Below are positions 11,932-12,120 of a stretch of DNA of 12,120 nucleotides, in pieces. Made by a program: the position numbers and the translations under genes. The stretch's first letter is position 1. Every line of letters starts with the position of its first letter. The stretch spans positions 1 through 12,120 of the forward strand of contig CAPZDM010000048.1 of NCBI GenBank assembly GCA_948745425.1, written 5' to 3'. The notes under the pieces were generated by a model, which saw only the letters and a list, made by a program, of their open reading frames with translations, searched no databases and was not told the origin of the DNA. Origin of the DNA: an uncultured Clostridia bacterium. GTDB taxonomy: Bacteria; Bacillota; Clostridia; TANB77; CAG-508.

Positions 11932-12120
11932 TTCAAATGTAACTTCAGTATTTAACTTTTCCAAAAAATAGCTAATATTCATTAAGTTCTAAAAACAATT
12001 AAAATATTCAAAATTAAAGTGTAATTTCTACATATTAAAGTGCCAAAACTTTGTAAAAAACTTATATTTAAGTTTCGGTATTTTGCGAAAGTTTCATAGT
12101 AAACAAGAGAAATAGGAAAA
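11932..12120. other. Gene-free AT-rich end of window
   Basis: I see no gene here and no T-tailed terminator for the preceding operon. There are two weak dyads, AAACTTA/TAAGTTT (12058-12075) and TTTCG/CGAAA (12073-12090), and a short direct repeat ATTAAAGTG (twice between 12013 and 12042). None has a supportable function. Confidence 0.5.

Noticed and set aside
1..12120. CRISPR array
   Set aside because: No regularly spaced direct repeats were seen; the repeats present are short dyads and terminators.

Overview
The window is very AT-rich, with strong AGGAGG-type ribosome binding sites, canonical TTGACA/TATAAT promoters, a CCA-encoding initiator tRNA, rubrerythrin and a LysM/M14 cell-wall peptidase. 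Together these suggest an anaerobic, low-GC Bacillota, most likely a (possibly spore-forming) Clostridia member. The species cannot be named from the sequence.

Positions 1 to about 5295 look like the right end of an integrated mobile element. It holds three small overlapping genes of unknown function (1-961) and a monocistronic unknown gene with a CRP/FNR-like palindrome just after its promoter (1204-1533). Next come a small resolvase-type serine recombinase with a resolution-site-like repeat region (1622-2385) and an orphan half-size type I specificity (HsdS-like) protein with a 14-bp inverted repeat across its promoter and RBS (2482-3160). A 67-aa unknown protein (3375-3578) and a 531-aa large serine integrase (3641-5236) close the element. 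The integrase points at its attachment junction: the host gene on the other side, a PG-binding/LysM/M14 zinc peptidase on the minus strand (5295-5849), is cut exactly after the first zinc-ligand motif (His-Ala-Asn-Glu). The missing C-terminal half should lie left of the window, at the other end of the element.

The resident chromosome resumes at about 5295: the truncated peptidase, a cysteine-rich four-helix membrane protein (6006-6425, minus), rubrerythrin (6617-7156) and tRNA-fMet (7404-7479). Both minus-strand genes are preceded by an AC-N16-CATAnnnTA sequence resembling sigma-K promoters. This raises the possibility that the integrated element is a skin-like, sporulation-excised intervening sequence. 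That is an inference.

After the tRNA lies a second accessory patch: a short relaxase remnant (7561-7668), then a three-gene operon. Its genes are a 734-aa fused nuclease/N6-adenine methyltransferase, a two-TRD specificity subunit (together BcgI/type IIB-like), and a GIY-YIG (T5orf172-type) protein with a DUF5655-like tail. This is probably a restriction-modification defence locus; the role of the third gene is unknown. The last about 190 bases contain no gene.
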